Shown: piece after piece, positions 1 to 10,349 of the stretch
Position numbering within the stretch: the first letter of the stretch is position 1
Layout: every line of letters starts with the position of its first letter
Source of the DNA: Blasia pusilla
Taxonomy: Eukaryota > Marchantiophyta > Marchantiopsida > Blasiales
Length of the DNA: 64,000 bases
Assembly: GCA_050084515.1 (NCBI GenBank)
Contig: CM114273.1
Coordinates: 14,942,001-15,006,000 of the forward strand
Direction of reading: 5' to 3'
The notes under the pieces: model-generated
Seen by the model: only the letters and a program-made list of their open reading frames with translations
The model's database searches: none
Told to the model about the DNA's origin: nothing
Program-made: the position numbers and the translations under genes

Positions 1-1
1 T

Positions 2-2411
2 GAGGGCTATAAATATTATTACAATGGCTCTACTGGAGAAAGCAAGGTGGGAAGTAGTTAGTGCTTTTCTGTTCCACTTGTTTTAGTCTCTACGTACTGG
101 GGTTTTAAATTGCATTTTCCTCAAATAGGATTACTTTGCATTAGCTTACCTTCAAGGACACTTTCAACTGTGTTCTGAAGAGTCAAATGTGTTTATGCCT
201 TGTTATTTGTCAGTGGGAAAAGCCTGAGGAGCTTGCAGCATTTGAGCAGCAGCAGCAACAGCAGCAGCAAATACAACAAGCAGTTACAACACCGGTAATT
301 AACTCTTCAGCTATATGAGTGATATCAGAAAAGGATCAGCATCTTACCTCAACGGGGACTTGAAATAATAGTCAAATTTGTCCCAGTGATCCCAAGCCTG
401 GTGGTGGAAGGCTTTTTTGTCATGTCTACAGATTTGCCAGCTGTGCAGCAGGAGGCTCTGCATTTACCACAGATTTCTACCTTGTGGAAAAAATAAGTGA
501 TTTTGTATGGATATGCAAGGACAGGAATGGAATCTAATCAGTATAATCTAGGATTTTGGTCTTACATGTAGCCATTTCAGCCTTGCATTTCAGACTCCAA
601 AAGGAACACCTCTGTTATTGTTGGTCTAAGAAATTTGTGCTATTAAATTTGAGTAATGTTGTCTGATGGGAGTTTGAGGTTTTGTTGCAGCAATATTCTG
701 GGTCCGCAGTCATCTCACAGCTTCCTATTCAGGTGCGGCGTTGAATTATTCCAGCTGTTGTTACTGCCAAAGTTATCTGTACTGTACAAATTTTAGTTCT
801 AGTTCACTGTAACTGCGGGTCCACCACTGAAGTGGCTCCATGATATGGTTTCTGGCAGGGCTTAAGCTATGGCCAGCCTCAGCCTGCAAATGGTTCTGTA
901 GATCAGCCTAGGCAACAGGTATGATTGTTGCTCTGTCCCTTGTGTCCCAAGGCATCGCTATTATACTTTTGAAGTACTGGTGTGCCTGAAATGATGGTTA
1001 AAAAGGGCAATGTGTATCTTGACACCAGGTCATGTTAACTTCACATGGCTAGATCCGATCATACATAATCTTGCCATATTTCAGATGCTCACTCTCAAAT
1101 AAATGTCTGCACTGTCATTCATTATTATTCTGTCAGAGGTCGTTGTATACAACCTCATCATTAAAAACTTAATGCCTAAACTAATAGAAAATGTAAACAT
1201 CAACCACATAGAGGAGAGTTCCCCAAAAGAGGTTTTTTAATGTAGCAAGCCAAGTTGAAACCAGTGAGGTTACCTTACTTGGTTGAAACTCTTGGGTTTT
1301 GTTGACCAAGTAAGAATCAATCAGGTCACCTTTCTTGGTTGAAGCTCTGGTATCCATATCATTTCGCCATCAGAATGAGCCGTTTATCCTTCAAATTTAG
1401 AACTAATTAACAGTGAAGCTTTCTGGAAGGACGTCACACAGTTATAGCTTCGGACCTGCATGAGATTGTGCGTGTGCCTGTCTGCCTTTCTCATGCTGGC
1501 CATGGTCTATGCAGGGACCTCCTGGTGCCAACTTATTTGTGTTCCGCATTCCTGATGACTTCACAGATGAGACCCTGAAAGAGACTTTTGGCCCCTTTGG
1601 TAATTATCCTCTGCTCTTGTAACCCGCTGGCACATAATGCTTCAAGGGTCTAATATGGCAATCTGTATGGGTGGCCTGAGTTCTATTAAATGCATCTGTT
1701 GCTTCTTGTGGCTTAGCCCACTCTGAAGCGCAACCCCAGAAAAACCGTTTCTACTCAATAACGGACTGCTCACACGAGGATATGCTAAATGGTAGGTTAC
1801 AAAACTGATGCTTTGGGGTGGCTCGTTGCAGGCAATGTCGTCAGTGCCAGAGTGGGCGTGGAAAGGGAAAGTGGCAGGAACAGGGGATTTGGGTGAGGCT
1901 CCAAATTTAGACTCCCAGACAAACTTCATTGCAGCTAGGGCATATGTAGCATCAGAATAGAGTGATAATTACTTTGTGGTCTAACTATGACTTCCAAATT
2001 TTGCAGGTTTGTAAGCTATGACAATGCTGCTTCTGCCGAAGCTGCTATACAAGGTCTCAACAATGTTGCAATAGGGGGTCGGCGGCTGAAGGTGCCCTCA
2101 CTAGATTTCTTTGTTGTTTTACTCCACAAAGTAGTGCTTCAAGCAGACTTCTGCACGTCAGAGTCCTAAGGGTGCTAGTCTATGGTTCTTAGCTGACAAT
2201 TGGTTGACTTGGTCATATGAACAGGTCCCCTCACTAGATTTCTTTGTCGTTTTACTCCACAAAGTAGTGCTTCAAGCGGGCTTCTGCACGTCAGAGTCCT
2301 AAGGGTGCTAGTCTATGGTTCTTAGCTGACAATTGGTTGACTTGGTCATATGAACAGGTCGAGAGGAAGCGGGGAGAAGAGAATGGTGTTCAAAGCTTTC
2401 AGCCGTATTAG
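2..2411 (+). CDS. CELF/Bruno-like RNA-binding protein with WW domain (3' part)
   Basis: The gene enters from the left edge. Exons read: 2-46, 214-294, 691-732, 859-918, 1515-1599, 1832-1892, 2007-2091 and 2358-2411 (TAG). All introns are GT-AG and the phases agree, giving about 170 residues. The first two exons encode the second half of a WW domain (GYKYYYNGSTGESKWEKPEEL), which binds proline-rich partners. A Gln-rich linker follows, then a complete RRM with RNP2 (LFVFRI), RNP1 (RGFGFVSY) and the LKV end typical of the third RRM of CELF/Bruno proteins. The protein ends in a short basic tail finishing FQPY. Family knowledge: CELF proteins control splicing, stability and translation of mRNAs; the WW is closest to that of plant FCA. 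Earlier RRMs would lie left of the window. The last intron is duplicated (separate entry). The domains are clear; the exact orthologue is not. Confidence 0.85.
2092..2357 (+). repeat. tandem duplication of a whole terminal intron
   Basis: Two 133-bp units, 2092-2224 and 2225-2357, are nearly identical (about four differences). Each begins with GT (gtgccctc, gtcccctc) and ends with the same acceptor (tgaacag), so the last intron of the RNA-binding protein gene has been duplicated with both splice sites. Splicing 2092 to 2357 gives the conserved C-terminus. Use of the first acceptor, or retention, continues in frame for about 25 codons to a TAA and gives a different tail. Confidence 0.85.
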
Positions 2412-3600
2412 TTTCTTGCTTCCACCCAGGCTGGCTTAGATGTTAGCATACAATTTTCCCCCCTCCAGTGTAGGTTAGGATTTAGGACAGCAGCTATGAC
2501 TATGTATTTCTGAGCTCCGTCTTTACTCGAATGCGAGTTCTTGAATTCAAGGGATTCTCCCTAGGGGGAATTCGACCAAATTTCTGCGTGCTCCCCTATC
2601 CTATATTACTGCTACTAGCCCTCAAATGATGAATGAAATATGATGTGTAAAGTGAGTGGTGTGTGTGGTGATGGCTGAGATGAAATACCATGAGAAAGTG
2701 GGATGAATTGCAATGATTGCTGAAATGGAACGCTGTGAAAGAGTTCATACTGTAATTTATGCTCCAATTTCTTTGCCAAAGATTTAACATGTTCATTGAG
2801 GGGGTTGCATTTTAAGTAGCCTTTCTCTGAACTTTTTTCTTATCTTCTTTCCAAATCTATTCCTTCTGAATCAATCTAACTATTTGTGGTATTCCACAAA
2901 TTATTTTGTGCATGGATTAGTCTTGTCTTGAAATTGTGGTCTCATAAATGTGGTTTCGGGGATTGTCTCCGAAAATTTCCCTGTGGCATGCGTGAGGATG
3001 GCTTGAGGATGGCATGAAGCTACGGCTAATGTGCCATTTGCAATTGATAGAGTTTCCTTCAACTGGCGTGAAGTCTCCTCGGTGGCTGTGTGGGCTCCTT
3101 TCTCTCTTTCTCTGCATGATGATTAAGAGTGATCTTCACGCTACGACCAAGGAAATGTACCTGGAGTTACAAAGCTTGACACGCAACTACTAAGTTTTCG
3201 ATGGGTTGTGGCAGCCTTTTGACCCTTTGAATCCCATGTTCGATTTATTTATCATTTACTCAGTTTCTTCCATGTTCTCGAGATCTTTTTACAATTTGGG
3301 CTAGAGCTCCGACAATTGTGCGGTTCCATAAAGTCTTGGCCAATCTGTTTTGGTTGATAGAAGCCTTATGTGCATGAGCATATTTTGAGGCGAACGCCAT
3401 GAGTTTCTCATAATATACTGTGAAATGTCAATATTTTAAAAAATGCCTAAAAGATCGACTTTTTTTTTAAAGGACTGCTATCTACGGATCCTTATTGCTC
3501 AATTTCACACCCACGAGACTAAGTGACAACCGCAAATAGTTATAAGTATGCATTAGAATTGGTGGAATTAAAACAAAGTTCTAAAACCTAACGAGTGAAA
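2412..3600. other. 3' UTR and intergenic DNA
   Basis: The first few hundred bases should hold the 3' UTR and polyadenylation site of the RNA-binding protein gene. No further coding exon, RNA gene or recognisable mobile element was seen; the short ORFs here have no family-like features. Confidence 0.4.
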
Positions 3601-3719
3601 CTAAACCAACAAGTATAGAAAGACCTCTAAAGTTCATTGATGGTTGGAGGAGGCCAAAATAAAAGCACATCATTGAAGTTAAAGTAAGCGATGTGGAACA
3701 GAGTATGGAAATGAATGGA

Positions 3720-4260
3720 CGGGCGTCCATTCGCAATCTTGCCCCACTATGAGGGCATATACAAACAAAAATCTCTAAGAGGGGTTTTCTCTCCTACATG
3801 GTGACTTAAGTATTGCTTCAAAATGGGCTTCCATAAAAAAAGCCAGAGCCTTGATTGACTTGAGAGAACTAGAGAGGGAAAAGTTGAAAGAAATCTCCTA
3901 GTCTCTATAAGGAGGGAATACCACCTACAAGCTCTAGAAGAAGATTGTAAGGTAAAGAAACCATCATGAATATGGGAAAAATGTTCTCAAAAGAGGATTG
4001 CATCTCTAATATGGAATACAACAAGAGGTGCCCCCAAAGTCCCACTCCCCACACGAGCCGTAGGGGTTGGCAACTTTGTTAAGAAAAAAAGCACACCACA
4101 AAAGTAATTGGTTAAGAAGATTGTTGGTAGTACAATGATATAATCAAAGAAGCCAAATTTTAGTAGATGACTAGACAATAGTAGTATCCTTCTATCGAAG
4201 GGCTAAAGAAATGTAAGGAGTTTTGTAGTCATCTAGACAATCCTAATGAGATGTCTCATG
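3720..4260 (-). mobile_element. LINE-type retrotransposon 3' fragment
   Basis: Bases from about 3800 to 4260 resemble 11750-11960 near the 3' end of the LINE relic at 11.7-18.4 kb: shared words include gcatctctaa, aattggttaagaag/aattggccaagaag, tatcgaagg and ctagacaat-type stretches in the same order. On the minus strand it reads as interrupted protein with many stops. The stretch near 3810 (aaatgggcttccat) also recurs near 10515. It is a dead 5'-truncated copy. Confidence 0.5.
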
Positions 4261-4434
4261 GCATGAAAGATGATGTGCACATATATGTCACTACATAACA
4301 TACAATGGCGGTTGAATGGAGGTTGCAAATGGCAGGCGGTGTATGTGAGAGTAAGGTGGGTCAAGAAAGAATGAATTTGATAGCGGTGACATCTGCTACT
4401 TGGACACACGCACTCAGTAGGGTGGGCGGTAGCG

Positions 4435-4497
4435 ACGATGTTGGGACAAGTGACTATGGTTTAGGCGTTTAGGGTTTGGGACTTGTCCCAACATCGT
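4435..4497. repeat. 17-bp perfect inverted repeat
   Basis: The arms 4435-4451 and 4481-4497 (cgatgttgggacaagt and its reverse complement plus a flanking A:T pair) are perfect, with a 29-nt spacer. They could form a stem-loop. No transcription signal was seen. Confidence 0.8.
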
Positions 4498-4639
4498 TTC
4501 CTACGCTTTACGTTGACGGGGTTTGGAGGAGGCGGCACATGGTAGGGATGGACATTGTCTTTCCCTCCGCCCCTCCGCCCCTTACTTTGGCGGAACTTCT
4601 TGCTCCACAACATCATGAAGTTCAATGTGCAACTGAGGG

Positions 4640-5470
4640 TGGCATTCATACAATCCGTCGTCTCAATTTCTATGAAAAATTAAGTAGCGCTTCTACATTG
4701 ATATTTTCCACAAATTTTTTTCTGAATTTGTACAAAAACAAAATTACAAACTCTAGCGCAGCCTTGAGAGCTCCAACATGGCGGTCATGGTCACCATACT
4801 CAAATCCTTCTTAAAATCGGGCATTGCTTCCACACACCTCCCTTGTACATGCAATAATAGCTCTTACTCCTTGAGCGGCTGAATGGGGCACACGGTCTCT
4901 AACTTGCAATAACAATGAATACCCTCAAGGTCATGCTTTATAAAGCTCTCTTTATCTCTTTGTAATCTCAAAGCTTAACAAATTTCTCATGTTAAAGCAA
5001 AACAATTATCCTAGTGAGAGGTTTAGGTTACTCACAAGACAAGGAGGACCTTACGTTGTGTGCTTTGCATATTTTCTCCTATTTTTACAACAGTGTGTAT
5101 CATTGATATGGATGTTTGGATGAAGCATAGTTGATGGCCGATTTCATTAGAGTTCATATTTCATATTCAACTTTATATTGGGGTTATTGAGTCGTTCATG
5201 TGTAGATATGTCAAGATTCTAAGTTAGATGGACCTTACATTCGTGTGCATGACAGCCGGCGTATATTGGCAGCGATGTCTATTCGTGCGACCGGTATATC
5301 CTTTCCCTCTCTTGGTGGCATGTGCACACAAGTGACCTCCTTGGCTCTTGACTTAGGATTTTGGGTCAATAACCACTTCCCGAAATTTGAAGTAAACTAT
5401 GCTTACTATAAGAACTTACTTGTACGTTCCTCAAAATGAGTCTCAAATAAGGGGAAACCCGTTTTCTCAA
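4640..5470 (+). repeat. dispersed repeat family A, copy 1 (interrupted)
   Basis: 4640-5060 resembles the first half of the copies at 32.2, 52.0 and 60.5 kb (gtgagaggtttaggttact, ggcaaggagga-type words). 5320-5470 resembles the second half (cctccttggctcttgac, aaataaggggaaacc). The block between is unrelated, so this copy is interrupted or rearranged. It contains no coding capacity and may be a solo LTR or non-autonomous element. Confidence 0.5.
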
Positions 5471-6172
5471 GTTTATGTTGAGGAGACCCCTCATCCCCTA
5501 CTATACCGGGAAGATAACCCATCCCATGACACTCCATAGTAGCCTCCCCTTTCAAACAAGATGTCATTGAAGTTCACTCTCTTCCCTACTTTGATGTACT
5601 ACTAATTAACCTCTTGGTATTGAAAACCTTCAAGGCCAAGTCCACTACTATACCTTGCGGGATCCATGAGTTCATGGCACAAAGCATATTAGGGAATTTT
5701 TAAATTGTTGGTGGAAGATCTAAAGGCACATATTAAAAAAAAGGTGCTTTTGAAAAAGACACGTCCGTGGGGGAGAAAGTGGAAAGTAATGGTATGGAAA
5801 GCAGTATACGGTAAGTAAAAAAATGGAAAAAAGTAGTAGGGAAATCGGTATACGCCATGAGATTCCCTCAGTTCCAAGGAAACCAAAGACTTTTGCATAA
5901 GGAAGCAATAGTCCTTCATTCCACATTTTGACTTGACAAACATCATATTACTTCGTAGTTTGAATGAGGTGCGATCCTCTCCCAAGATAAATATTGTGCT
6001 CCTCTTTTTTCTAAGACGATTAGAGAAGTCCTCCGTGTGAAGAAAAAGAAGACACCATTTAAAACAACGACGTGCTAGTGGGCAAGAGTTGAGCTATCAC
6101 TCGAACCGAGTCCAAGAGGATTCCAATTATCCCACAGACAACTAACTTGCTGTTGGACCTTTAAGAGTCCCA
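5471..6172. other. intergenic spacer
   Basis: No gene or named element recognised. The part next to 6173 should carry the 3' UTR of the ankyrin gene that ends there. Confidence 0.4.
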
Positions 6173-8200
6173 CTAATCGAAAGAAAAGCCCTCGTACATA
6201 AACTTGGTGTGCTCCTCGGCGAGTCGCTCCTTGTTGCTTTTGATCCTGTCCTTGATCCGCTTCAAGTCCTCGTCGTCCTTGTCCAGAGCACGCTCCCGGC
6301 AGTCCGTCAGGGAGAATTTGGTCCAGCGGTGGAGTCCCGGAGATTTCTGACCGAGCTTTGCAACGATGCGCGTATTGCTGGCTATGGATTCGGGCGGTAG
6401 TCTTGGTGTTCTTCTCACTTCCTCGTACGCTTCCTCGTATGCCTTGATCCGCTGCTTGACGAGGTCGGCCTTGTCCGAGGCGGTTTGGTGCTTTCGGAAT
6501 CCGGGGTAACCCTGTTTATTGATCTGCGTTTTGATCGAGGCTTCCCTGTCGAAAGCACGGCCGAAAGTAGGGGCTATTTCGATTCGCGCGTTTTCGTCGG
6601 ACGGAGAATCGCCTAGAGCGTTTCCTATTTCTAGTTCGATGTCGAGCATGTCTGTCTGCTGAGATTCACGGAAGGTATGGAAGAATTGGGCCAGGAAAGG
6701 CACCCAGCCAGCGTGGATGCCGATCAGTCGAATGACGAATAGGACCCCGATCCCAGTGCACAGGAGGGTTCCGATCGAGGTTGTGACGATCATGTTGGGC
6801 TGGATTCGGGGACTGTGCGGAAGCGATGCGAATCCTGCTGTTCCGAAAGCTCCCAGCACGAACATGACGGAGATGAGTAGTAAGGCGGAGGTGAAAGCGA
6901 GCCATCTCTTGATGCTCAACACAGTGCTGCCGATGTACACTTCCGACATTGGGAGTACCGTGGCCGCTCCGGCCGTGACGGTTGCGATCGAGAAGAAGAA
7001 GGACAGGCTGTTGAATGTCCAGAACAGCTGGTTTTCTGCGTCGGATCCTGACGGAGGCTGCAGCCATCCTCCGAATGTCACGCTAGCAATAAGAGCTGCG
7101 CCCACGAGGATCGCATTCGCTGCGTCCACAAACACCTGCCTGTCTCGGTACAATCGCTCCACTTCATCCTTCACTTCAGGGACTAGCAGTAGCAGCTTCT
7201 GCATGTCTTTACCCACCACCTGCTTCTGTTGTATGCCTTTCCTCAGATCGTACTCTATGGCAAGCTGTAACACCGGGCGTCCCTCGGCATCCTGTTCGGT
7301 AGCCCTGACAGACCTCTCAGATACCTGCGAGGTCAAAAATCTTACAACATCAGTTGCCCCGGAGTACACAGCCCAATGCAGCGGAGTGAAAGAACAGCAA
7401 TCCACCGCATTGTAATCGGTCCAGTCAATGAGCTTTTCCACCACCGCAGCAGGAGCACTGTGGCCGCACGCCATGTGCAATGCTGTGCGTCTGAAGTAGT
7501 CGATTGCGTTCAAGTGGTATGTGCATTCCTGATTGACGGCAGACTTGTCAAACCAAGTGTCGTAGAGGAGATGAAAGGCCTTCTTCGTGTCTTCCAGAAC
7601 GGCGTAGTGCATGGGCGTCAGCCAGAAGTTGTCTCTGAAGTCCCAGCTTCTAGAATCCGGTTTATTGCAACGAGAGTAGCAAAGTTTAAGTTCCTCGAAA
7701 AGATGCAGATCGTTGTCATCTTTGGCGCACACTACTGCCAGATGCAAGGCAGTCCAGCCCTCTTTCGTCCGGGCATGGAGCATCTGGAAGTTTTCTTGAG
7801 CTACGCTGCTAATCAGCTTCAACATTTCAGATTTGCCCGACATCACGGCTCTGTGAAGACAGTTGAATCCGTCAGGGTCCTTTGCAGATAAGAGGTGCTT
7901 TTTCAAACCATTTTTTTCGATGAGCGCCTGGATGAATTTTGTCCGTCCCGATGCGCAAGCCCACAGCACCGCTTTAGGCCAAAAGTAAACATGCTCTGAC
8001 GCTTGTCTACTGGACCAATCGATGAACTCAGGAAACTTCGACGGATCACCCACCGCCAAGCGGAACCTTTTCGACAATTCCAACCCTACCTCGGTTGTGC
8101 GTAGGTATTTCCAATCTAATCCATCTTGCGCAGACCGTGCGAATTCGACTCCTCTGTTGCCATAGTCCCCCCCCGCGGTCTGGATCTCTATCGAACTCAT
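6173..8200 (-). CDS. ankyrin-repeat protein with PGG-type transmembrane domain
   Basis: A single open exon of 675 residues from ATG (cat at 8198-8200, purine at -3) to TAG. Residues about 73-345 hold ankyrin repeats, with signature starts near 109 (DGFNCLHRAV), 147 (EGWTALHLAV), 194 (LTPMHYAV), 238 (RTALHMAC) and 271 (FTPLHWAV). Residues about 355-500 form the PGG domain: the opening ILVGAALIASVTFGGWLQPP matches the family start, although the PGG triplet itself is replaced (PPSGS), and about four hydrophobic helices follow. The last 175 residues are hydrophilic and charged, with likely coiled coil near 570-600 and 635-665. Known plant members (ACD6, ITN1 type) act at membranes in defence and stress signalling; the specific role here is inferred only. 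Antisense ORFs in the same block are shadows. Confidence 0.92.
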   Translation of the reverse strand: MSSIEIQTAGGDYGNRGVEFARSAQDGLDWKYLRTTEVGLELSKRFRLAVGDPSKFPEFIDWSSRQASEHVYFWPKAVLWACASGRTKFIQALIEKNGLKKHLLSAKDPDGFNCLHRAVMSGKSEMLKLISSVAQENFQMLHARTKEGWTALHLAVVCAKDDNDLHLFEELKLCYSRCNKPDSRSWDFRDNFWLTPMHYAVLEDTKKAFHLLYDTWFDKSAVNQECTYHLNAIDYFRRTALHMACGHSAPAAVVEKLIDWTDYNAVDCCSFTPLHWAVYSGATDVVRFLTSQVSERSVRATEQDAEGRPVLQLAIEYDLRKGIQQKQVVGKDMQKLLLLVPEVKDEVERLYRDRQVFVDAANAILVGAALIASVTFGGWLQPPSGSDAENQLFWTFNSLSFFFSIATVTAGAATVLPMSEVYIGSTVLSIKRWLAFTSALLLISVMFVLGAFGTAGFASLPHSPRIQPNMIVTTSIGTLLCTGIGVLFVIRLIGIHAGWVPFLAQFFHTFRESQQTDMLDIELEIGNALGDSPSDENARIEIAPTFGRAFDREASIKTQINKQGYPGFRKHQTASDKADLVKQRIKAYEEAYEEVRRTPRLPPESIASNTRIVAKLGQKSPGLHRWTKFSLTDCRERALDKDDEDLKRIKDRIKSNKERLAEEHTKFMYEGFSFD

Positions 8201-9620
8201 CCGCGCTGCTCACACTACATCCAAACCGCCTTTCTCCCCAATAAGCCCGGTGATCCACTCTCAGTACTATCAGCTCCACGTTATCCTGCTCGAGCTCATC
8301 TCTTCCGTCCCAAGGCTCCAAACCTTCCACACCTCTCACGGGAACTTCAATGACTACAGCGGCATAGCTTCAATTGCGCAGATCCGAGATCCCTCGGTGA
8401 CTGACAATCTCAGATGTACCCTGCGACATGAGAATTCCCCACGACAGATCACCAGAGTTTCGGTCGATTCTCTCCCGCCCCGCCCCCGCAGTCATCCGAC
8501 ATGAGACTCTTGACACTTCTCTAGTCCAGTTTGGCTGCTGCTGCTGCAGATTCCTCCGCCAGCGGACGGCTCCTGACACATCACCTCACCCATGAACTGA
8601 CGGGCACGAGTTCATCTCCTTAGCCAGAGCGTCGAGCCATCCATTCACCCCCAAAAGCTTGGCACGAATTTCTCGACAACTGCAAAAGCTCCTATTCGGA
8701 CAAGGACAGATTGATGCACAACTTATCTTCAACGTCGAATTCCATCAACAGCAAAAGGCGCGCGCAGACCTACTGAAACTTTAGGCAGACGATCCAAGTT
8801 TCCCGGAAGTCGCGACTCGACTGCTTCGCGGAGCTTCCTCTAAGCCCTCCCTCTTTCCTTCACGCAGTCGCTCTCCATGTATCGCTCCCTCAAACGCGGG
8901 ACGCAATCGTACCTACAAACAGCACCGCACCGCAACTTCGATTTGAGCATCGTTCAAGCCCTCAATCTTCGTTCCCGTAGAAGTGTCGGAAAACGAAAAT
9001 CCCCTATAAATAAAAACCTGGTCATGGAAAACCATAGATATATAAAGGGTCCTTTTTTTGTTTTCCGGGTCATAACCGACTCCGAAAAAGATGTCTTTTT
9101 TCCCCGTGCATCCCACGGCACCTTACTGGTAGTGAGAAAATATCCCGAGAGATATGATTGTCATTAAGTGGGGGTTTTAACTCTCACGTTTCCATAATTT
9201 CAACCAGCACCAAATGCCCATTAATCCACGCAGCTTGAAAATTTATGGAGACTTGTTGACTAAAAAAAAATGACATTTGTTAAGGATAATTCATTTTTCG
9301 ACGGAGAGGACGAACGTTTAGGGAGAGGATGAACGTAATTTGTAAGGGACTAATTTAACCTCCCCTTAATCCCATACATCTCTATGGCTAGGGGGACGAA
9401 TTGATGTCCATCATGAAGCCGACTATAGAGATGGGTCTTCTTCACTTCGTTACCACTACCGCCGCCGCCGCTGCTCCTTGTAGCAAACTCCCTTATGCCA
9501 CCACCTGGGCTCGCACAACCTCATAGGTAGATCCATCACTACAACATATGCAATCACCATCTCAACCTCTCGTGTCATACAAAAGTTCACATGAATAAGG
9601 GAATCCCCCATGGAGTCTAC
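8201..9620. other. promoter/5' region of the ankyrin gene and spacer
   Basis: 8201-8900 is richer in GC than the spacers around it and lies directly upstream of the ankyrin gene, so it likely contains its promoter and 5' UTR. From 9000 the DNA becomes AT-rich. No further gene recognised; short ORFs on both strands lack family-like features. Confidence 0.35.
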
Positions 9621-9638
9621 TCTCTCTCTCTCACTCAC

Positions 9639-9690
<52 letters not shown>
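9619..9690 (+). repeat. (CT)n microsatellite
   Basis: An uninterrupted CT run spans 9642-9690, preceded by CT and CACT variants from 9619. It accounts for the Arg-Glu repeat ORF on the minus strand, which is not a gene. Confidence 0.95.
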
Positions 9691-9693
<3 letters not shown>

Positions 9694-9885
9694 ACATTTG
9701 AGTAACTGATAGGCCGAGATCTATCGTGGATACGGCGTAGGAGCCATCGGACTATCTTGAGTGTAACTTTGTCCCATGGTGTCAGATGAGGTTGAGGATA
9801 TGTCCATTGTGTAAAGAACGTCGTTTCTAACAACTTTCCTCTTGAGGTCTTGACCAACCGGATGACTTGTTGACCAGATCACTTG

Positions 9886-10000
9886 CCCTTGGTAACCTGT
9901 GCTTGCACGTTACCAAGGGGATGTCTATTTTTAGGGGAAGAGCCTTTTGGCTCTTTCCAACCCTATATAAGAGAGGAAGATGGCTTTCCTAAGCCATCTT
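9886..10000. repeat. cluster of three small foldbacks
   Basis: Three perfect inverted repeats lie in about 115 bp: 9886-9896 with 9909-9919 (cccttggtaac, 11 bp); aagagcc/ggctctt around a TTTT loop near 9948-9965; and aagatggctt/aagccatctt around a 4-nt loop near 9977-10000. Confidence 0.7.
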
Positions 10001-10201
10001 TCTCATGTTGGGCCATTGGAGCACCATATTTCTCTTGTATGTGTGTGAGATAGGACTAGGGTGCTAGCGTCCGGATTCCTTGATAGCGCAGGGTGCACGA
10101 GGCTCGATATGCCGATGTAGATTGAGGAGTGGAGTTTTTAGGCCGTTATTTTTACATGAGAAAGTGTGCGTTTTACTACTCGTTATTTTTACATGAGAAA
10201 G

Positions 10202-10202
<1 letters not shown>

Positions 10203-10245
<43 letters not shown>

Positions 10246-10249
10246 TCTC

Positions 10250-10282
<33 letters not shown>
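10203..10282 (+). repeat. (GT)n microsatellite, two runs
   Basis: Two GT runs (10203-10244 and 10252-10282) are separated by a short interruption (atctccat). Translated ORFs across them (Cys-Val or Thr-His repeats) are artefacts. Confidence 0.95.
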
Positions 10283-10283
<1 letters not shown>

Positions 10284-10292
10284 CTAATTGGA

Positions 10293-10348
10293 CCTTCCCC
10301 AACCATCAATGGTTGTGGACCTTCCCCAACCATCAATGGTTGGGGAAG
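10293..10348. repeat. tandemly duplicated 28-bp foldback
   Basis: A unit reading cttccccaaccatcaatggt occurs twice in tandem, near 10293 and at 10321. The second is a perfect hairpin: arms 10321-10332 and 10337-10348 with a 4-nt loop. It directly follows the GT microsatellite. Confidence 0.8.
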
Positions 10349-10349
10349 A

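Noticed and set aside
6717-7415. Plus-strand 232-aa ORF inside the ankyrin gene
   Set aside because: It is an antisense shadow of the ankyrin/PGG coding exon, whose protein family is clear.
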